DNA of 26,876 nt from JAGLTZ01 sp964637695 (lineage in GTDB: Bacteria > Blakebacterota > Blakebacteria > Blakebacterales > Blakebacteraceae), in NCBI GenBank assembly GCA_964637695.1, contig CAZWVF010000037.1, positions 1-26,876 on the forward strand, in the 5' to 3' direction. Both the position numbers and the translations under genes were made by a program. Positions 24,081 to 26,876 of the stretch are shown here, piece by piece; within the stretch, counting starts at the first letter, position 1; each line of letters starts with the position of its first letter. Below the pieces are notes generated by a model. The model had not been told where the DNA came from. It worked only from the letters and a program-made list of their open reading frames with translations, and made no database searches.

Positions 24081-26159
24081 ATGAATCGGCAGCAGGCATC
24101 CAGGGAGATAGATCATCTGCGTGATCAGATACGCCGCCACAACTACCGATATTATGTACAGAACAATCCGGAGATACTCGATTCTGAATACGACCTGCTC
24201 TTCAGGAGACTGCAGGAGCTCGAGGAATCCTGGCCCGATCTGATTACCTCCGACAGTCCTACACAGCGGGTAGGAGCAGAGCCCGTCGACGAATTCCCGA
24301 CATACAGGCACGCAACGATGATGCTCAGTCTGGCCAATGCCTTCGATCTGGAGGAGGTTCGGCAGTGGCAGGGGAGGGTCTATAGAGGCCTTGGACTCGT
24401 AGAGCAGATGGAGGATGCCACCCGGCCCGATCTGGATCAGGTGACCTTTATCGCAGAGCCGAAATATGATGGCACTGCAATAGAGCTGATTTATGAATAC
24501 GGGGCGCTGCAGGCAGGAGCAACGAGGGGAGATGGTCATACAGGAGAGGAGGTTACCGGCAACGTCCGGACAATCAGGAATATCCCTCTCAGCCTGAGAG
24601 GAGACCCGGGCGCCGGCGCAGGAGTGCCTTCCCTGCTGGAGGTGAGGGGAGAAGTTCTCTTGCTGCGCGCCGACTTTGCCGAACTGAATCGTCGACGTGT
24701 CGAGGCAGGTGAACCGGAATTCGCCAATCCCCGCAACGCGGCTGCCGGTTCTCTCCGGCAGCTCGATCCAAGGATCACTGCAGCCCGTCCGCTTCTCTTC
24801 TATGCCTACGGTGTCGGGCGGGTGGAGGGATTGCCCGATCGGTCGTACTCGCGTCACGACGAAGTACTGGAACTGCTCTCCGAATGGGGTTTCTGCACCG
24901 CCGATCGCTTTACGATCACCAGCAGTCTTGAGGAGATTCACAACTTCTACGAAACGCTGCTGGCCGACAGGGATAAGGCCCCGTATGAGGCGGATGGTGT
25001 AGTGATAAAGGTTAACGACCTCGATCTCCAGGCGGCTCTCGGTCAGGTGAGCCGGTCACCCAGATGGGCGATAGCCTACAAGTTCCCGGCACAGCAGGCC
25101 ACCACCGTGGTAAACGATATCATCATCTCTGTGGGCCGGACAGGTGCGCTGACTCCTACAGCCGATCTGCAGCCCGTTGAGGTGGGCGGAGTCACAGTCA
25201 GCAGGGCGACCCTGCACAACAGGAATGAACTCAGGAACAAGGATATCCGTATCGGTGATACGGTTATTGTACAGCGTGCCGGCGAGGTGATCCCGGAGGT
25301 GGTGAGGGTGCTCAAGGAGAAACGCCCCAGGGGCAGAAAGGAATTCGGGTTTCCAGAGAGGTGTCCGGTTTGCGGTTCGGAGGTTGTGCAGCCGGAAGGA
25401 GAAATCGTGATCCGTTGCGTAAACCTCTCGTGCCCCGCCCAGGTCAAGGAACGCCTCTTCCACTGGGGATCGCGTGAAGCGATGGATGTGGATGGTCTGG
25501 GTGAGAAACTGGTGGATCAGCTGGTGGAGAGAGGGCTAGTCAACGATCCGGCCGATCTCTACGAACTGACAGTTGAGCAGCTTGCCGAACTGGATCGAAT
25601 GGCTGAACTCTCTGCACGCAACCTGGTAGATGCCCTCGAGAGAACGAAAGAGGCCACTCTCGACCGTTTCCTGGTAGCGCTCGGTATCCGTCATGTCGGT
25701 ACGCATGTGGCCGGAGTTCTGGCCCGTGAATCGGGTGACCTGAAAACCCTGATGGAGATGGATGCCGAAAGTCTGGAGAGCATCAACGAGGTCGGGCCAG
25801 AAGTGGCATCACAGGTCGTGGCATTCTTCAGCCGGACGGAGAACCAGAAGCTGATAGACAGGCTGTTGAAAAGCGGGATCACGCCTTCGTGGCCGCCTGA
25901 AGGTTCGGGGCCCGTCTCCGGCGGTACAGACCTCTCCGGTGTAATATTCGTCTTCACCGGGGAACTGGAGAGTATGACCCGTGATGAGGCAGAGAGGCTG
26001 GTGGAATCACTGGGGGGTCGCGCAACCGGCTCGGTCAGCAGCAGAACCGGTTACGTTGTTGCAGGGCCTGGGGCCGGCAGCAAGCTGGAGAAGGCCGGAG
26101 AACTGGGTGTTGAGATTCTCAATGAGGAGGAGTTCCTCGATCTGATCGGTTCAATGTGA
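24081..26159 (+). CDS. ligA: NAD-dependent DNA ligase
   Basis: This 692-residue enzyme seals nicks in duplex DNA using NAD during replication and repair. The N-terminal Ia domain includes NYRYYVQNNPEILDSEYDLL (21-40). The adenylation lysine is Lys128 in EPKYDG. The nucleotidyltransferase domain also has GDGHTGEEVTGNVRTIRNIP and NPRNAAAGSLRQLD. An OB fold follows (GRTGALTPTADLQPVEVGG). A four-Cys zinc finger (CPVC...CVNLSC, near 428-451), helix-hairpin-helix repeats, and a C-terminal BRCT domain (about 615-692) complete the standard architecture. The length is normal. ATG 24081 matches the family N-terminus, though its ribosome site is weak. The last four bases overlap the start of the glycosylase gene. 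Confidence 0.98.
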   Translation: MNRQQASREIDHLRDQIRRHNYRYYVQNNPEILDSEYDLLFRRLQELEESWPDLITSDSPTQRVGAEPVDEFPTYRHATMMLSLANAFDLEEVRQWQGRVYRGLGLVEQMEDATRPDLDQVTFIAEPKYDGTAIELIYEYGALQAGATRGDGHTGEEVTGNVRTIRNIPLSLRGDPGAGAGVPSLLEVRGEVLLLRADFAELNRRRVEAGEPEFANPRNAAAGSLRQLDPRITAARPLLFYAYGVGRVEGLPDRSYSRHDEVLELLSEWGFCTADRFTITSSLEEIHNFYETLLADRDKAPYEADGVVIKVNDLDLQAALGQVSRSPRWAIAYKFPAQQATTVVNDIIISVGRTGALTPTADLQPVEVGGVTVSRATLHNRNELRNKDIRIGDTVIVQRAGEVIPEVVRVLKEKRPRGRKEFGFPERCPVCGSEVVQPEGEIVIRCVNLSCPAQVKERLFHWGSREAMDVDGLGEKLVDQLVERGLVNDPADLYELTVEQLAELDRMAELSARNLVDALERTKEATLDRFLVALGIRHVGTHVAGVLARESGDLKTLMEMDAESLESINEVGPEVASQVVAFFSRTENQKLIDRLLKSGITPSWPPEGSGPVSGGTDLSGVIFVFTGELESMTRDEAERLVESLGGRATGSVSSRTGYVVAGPGAGSKLEKAGELGVEILNEEEFLDLIGSM

Positions 26160-26797
26160 CAATTGTGCTGAATCCTCTACCGACTGTCTTCTACGAACGA
26201 GACACACTCGAGGTCGCCCGCGACCTCCTGGGCAGGGAACTGTGGAAATCGGAACCCGATGGAGACCATATCGGCGGCCGTATCGTAGAAGTCGAAGCGT
26301 ATCTGGGTGCAGGCGACCGCGCCAGTCATGCTTTCAGGCGCACTCCCCGTTCAGAGATAATGTACGGCCCGCCAGGGATCGCGTATGTCTATTTCACATA
26401 CGGAATGCACCACTGTCTCAATGCCGTCTGCGAAGCTGATGGGAAAGCAGGTGCCGTGCTCATCAGGGCGGTTGAACCGATTAGAGGTGTGGAGAAAATG
26501 GCAGCCCGTCGAGGGATAGCTGCCTTCGATGCCGCCGGCAGACCCGGGCCTGGCGCCATCTGCAGCGGCCCGGGGAAACTGACTCAAGCCATGGCGATCG
26601 ATCTGACTCACAACGGAACCGGCCTGCAGGGTCCCGACATCTGGATAACGGCGGGAAATGATCCTCCAGCCAGGAGTGAAATCGGAGTTACGGGGCGGAT
26701 CGGTGTCAGAGAGGAGAGGACAATACCTGCGAGGTTTATACTGCTCGGCAGTGATTGTCTCTCACGTCGTTCGGATCGATCCGGGGCACAGGTCTGA
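26156..26797 (+). CDS. mpg: 3-methyladenine DNA glycosylase (Mpg/AAG family)
   Basis: This 213-residue monofunctional glycosylase of the AAG fold (PF02245) removes alkylated purines, leaving abasic sites. VEVEAYLG supplies the catalytic Glu47 and Tyr49, His58 (ASHAF) and Tyr82 (YFTYGM) match the human active-site positions, and CSGPGKLTQAM is the C-terminal family signature. The start is GTG 26156 within GTGA, overlapping the ligA stop by four bases, so the two are likely translated together; no separate ribosome site is clear. Both products act in base-excision repair, which makes the junction functionally sensible. Length and motif order are normal. Confidence 0.95.
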   Translation: MTIVLNPLPTVFYERDTLEVARDLLGRELWKSEPDGDHIGGRIVEVEAYLGAGDRASHAFRRTPRSEIMYGPPGIAYVYFTYGMHHCLNAVCEADGKAGAVLIRAVEPIRGVEKMAARRGIAAFDAAGRPGPGAICSGPGKLTQAMAIDLTHNGTGLQGPDIWITAGNDPPARSEIGVTGRIGVREERTIPARFILLGSDCLSRRSDRSGAQV

Positions 26798-26852
26798 TTG
26801 GTTCATTTATTCATTACTAGCCGATTTGTATGTTTTTTACTGGTCAGACCTG
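26789..26852. repeat. 9-bp inverted repeat flanking the convergent 3' ends
   Basis: CAGGTCTGA (26789-26797, containing the mpg stop) is the exact reverse complement of TCAGACCTG (26844-26852, inside the fragment on the other strand), with 46 AT-rich bases between, including six Ts at 26833-26838. It could contribute to a bidirectional terminator, although the loop is long. Confidence 0.3.
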
Positions 26853-26876
26853 CGGATTCTCTCTACAATTGCCCGG
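26837..26876 (-). CDS. C-terminal end of a minus-strand gene (partial)
   Basis: Read on the minus strand from the window edge, the bases give RAIVERIRRSDQ followed by a TAA stop at 26837-26839. The basic, amphipathic composition is plausible for the end of a protein, and a convergent gene would explain the short AT-rich gap after mpg. Only 12 codons are visible, so this may be chance. Confidence 0.3.
   Translation of the reverse strand, partial: RAIVERIRRSDQ

Noticed and set aside
1..26876. CRISPR arrays, tRNA or rRNA genes, insertion sequences, prophage genes
   Set aside because: No regular direct repeats with spacers, cloverleaf-like segments, transposase or phage motifs were found on reading either strand. 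A tRNA or Rfam scan was not run.

Overview
This window looks like a piece of a Gram-negative bacterial chromosome from the FCB-type superphylum, probably an uncultured lineage. Three things point that way: secreted and lipid-anchored proteins throughout, a subtilisin-like protease ending in a YPNP-type C-terminal sorting/FlgD-like domain, and a single-chain Zn-ribbon glycyl-tRNA synthetase. The phylum cannot be fixed from the window alone. A 100-N scaffold gap flanked by identical 55-bp contig ends suggests a draft, metagenome-style assembly. The sequence looks moderately GC-rich (not computed), and GTG and TTG starts occur alongside ATG.

Layout. Positions 1-5113 (+): the tail of an unknown gene, a secreted M28 zinc aminopeptidase, a class I/II aminotransferase, a concanavalin-like lipoprotein crossed by the false gap, and a PLP-dependent threonine/serine dehydratase. 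An acyl-CoA dehydrogenase converges on the dehydratase, sharing its stop region, and is divergent from a radical SAM protein. Positions 7392-10840 (-): a complete succinate dehydrogenase/fumarate reductase operon in the order sdhA-sdhC-sdhD-sdhB. Positions 11113-12873 (-): a pair resembling the TIGR03546/TIGR03545 conserved hypothetical families. Positions 13050-15692 (-): YbjQ, a multi-span LiaI-like membrane protein, and a secreted esterase whose start overlaps the stop of the membrane protein gene. Positions 16040-26797 (+): a tight run of a 1261-residue periplasmic TPR protein, glyS, the secreted S8 protease, a ChaN-like protein, ligA and a 3-methyladenine DNA glycosylase. A gene fragment on the minus strand runs off the right end.

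Functional picture. Most genes are housekeeping or envelope functions: amino-acid and acyl-CoA catabolism feeding electrons into the quinone pool through Sdh, extracellular and periplasmic proteolysis, and base-excision repair (Mpg with LigA). No CRISPR array, prophage, insertion sequence, tRNA or rRNA was seen, and I found no convincing new multi-gene defence or metabolic system.

The unexplained signals are intergenic. A palindrome-bearing repeat (TGCACCGCT followed by CCGTAATTACGG) occurs twice in the divergent ybjQ/TPR promoter region and once, diverged, upstream of sdhA. A hairpin containing two tandem G-A mismatch motifs, well formed on only one strand, lies between the esterase gene and the TIGR03546-like gene. 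A perfect 16-bp palindrome abuts the start of the radical SAM gene.
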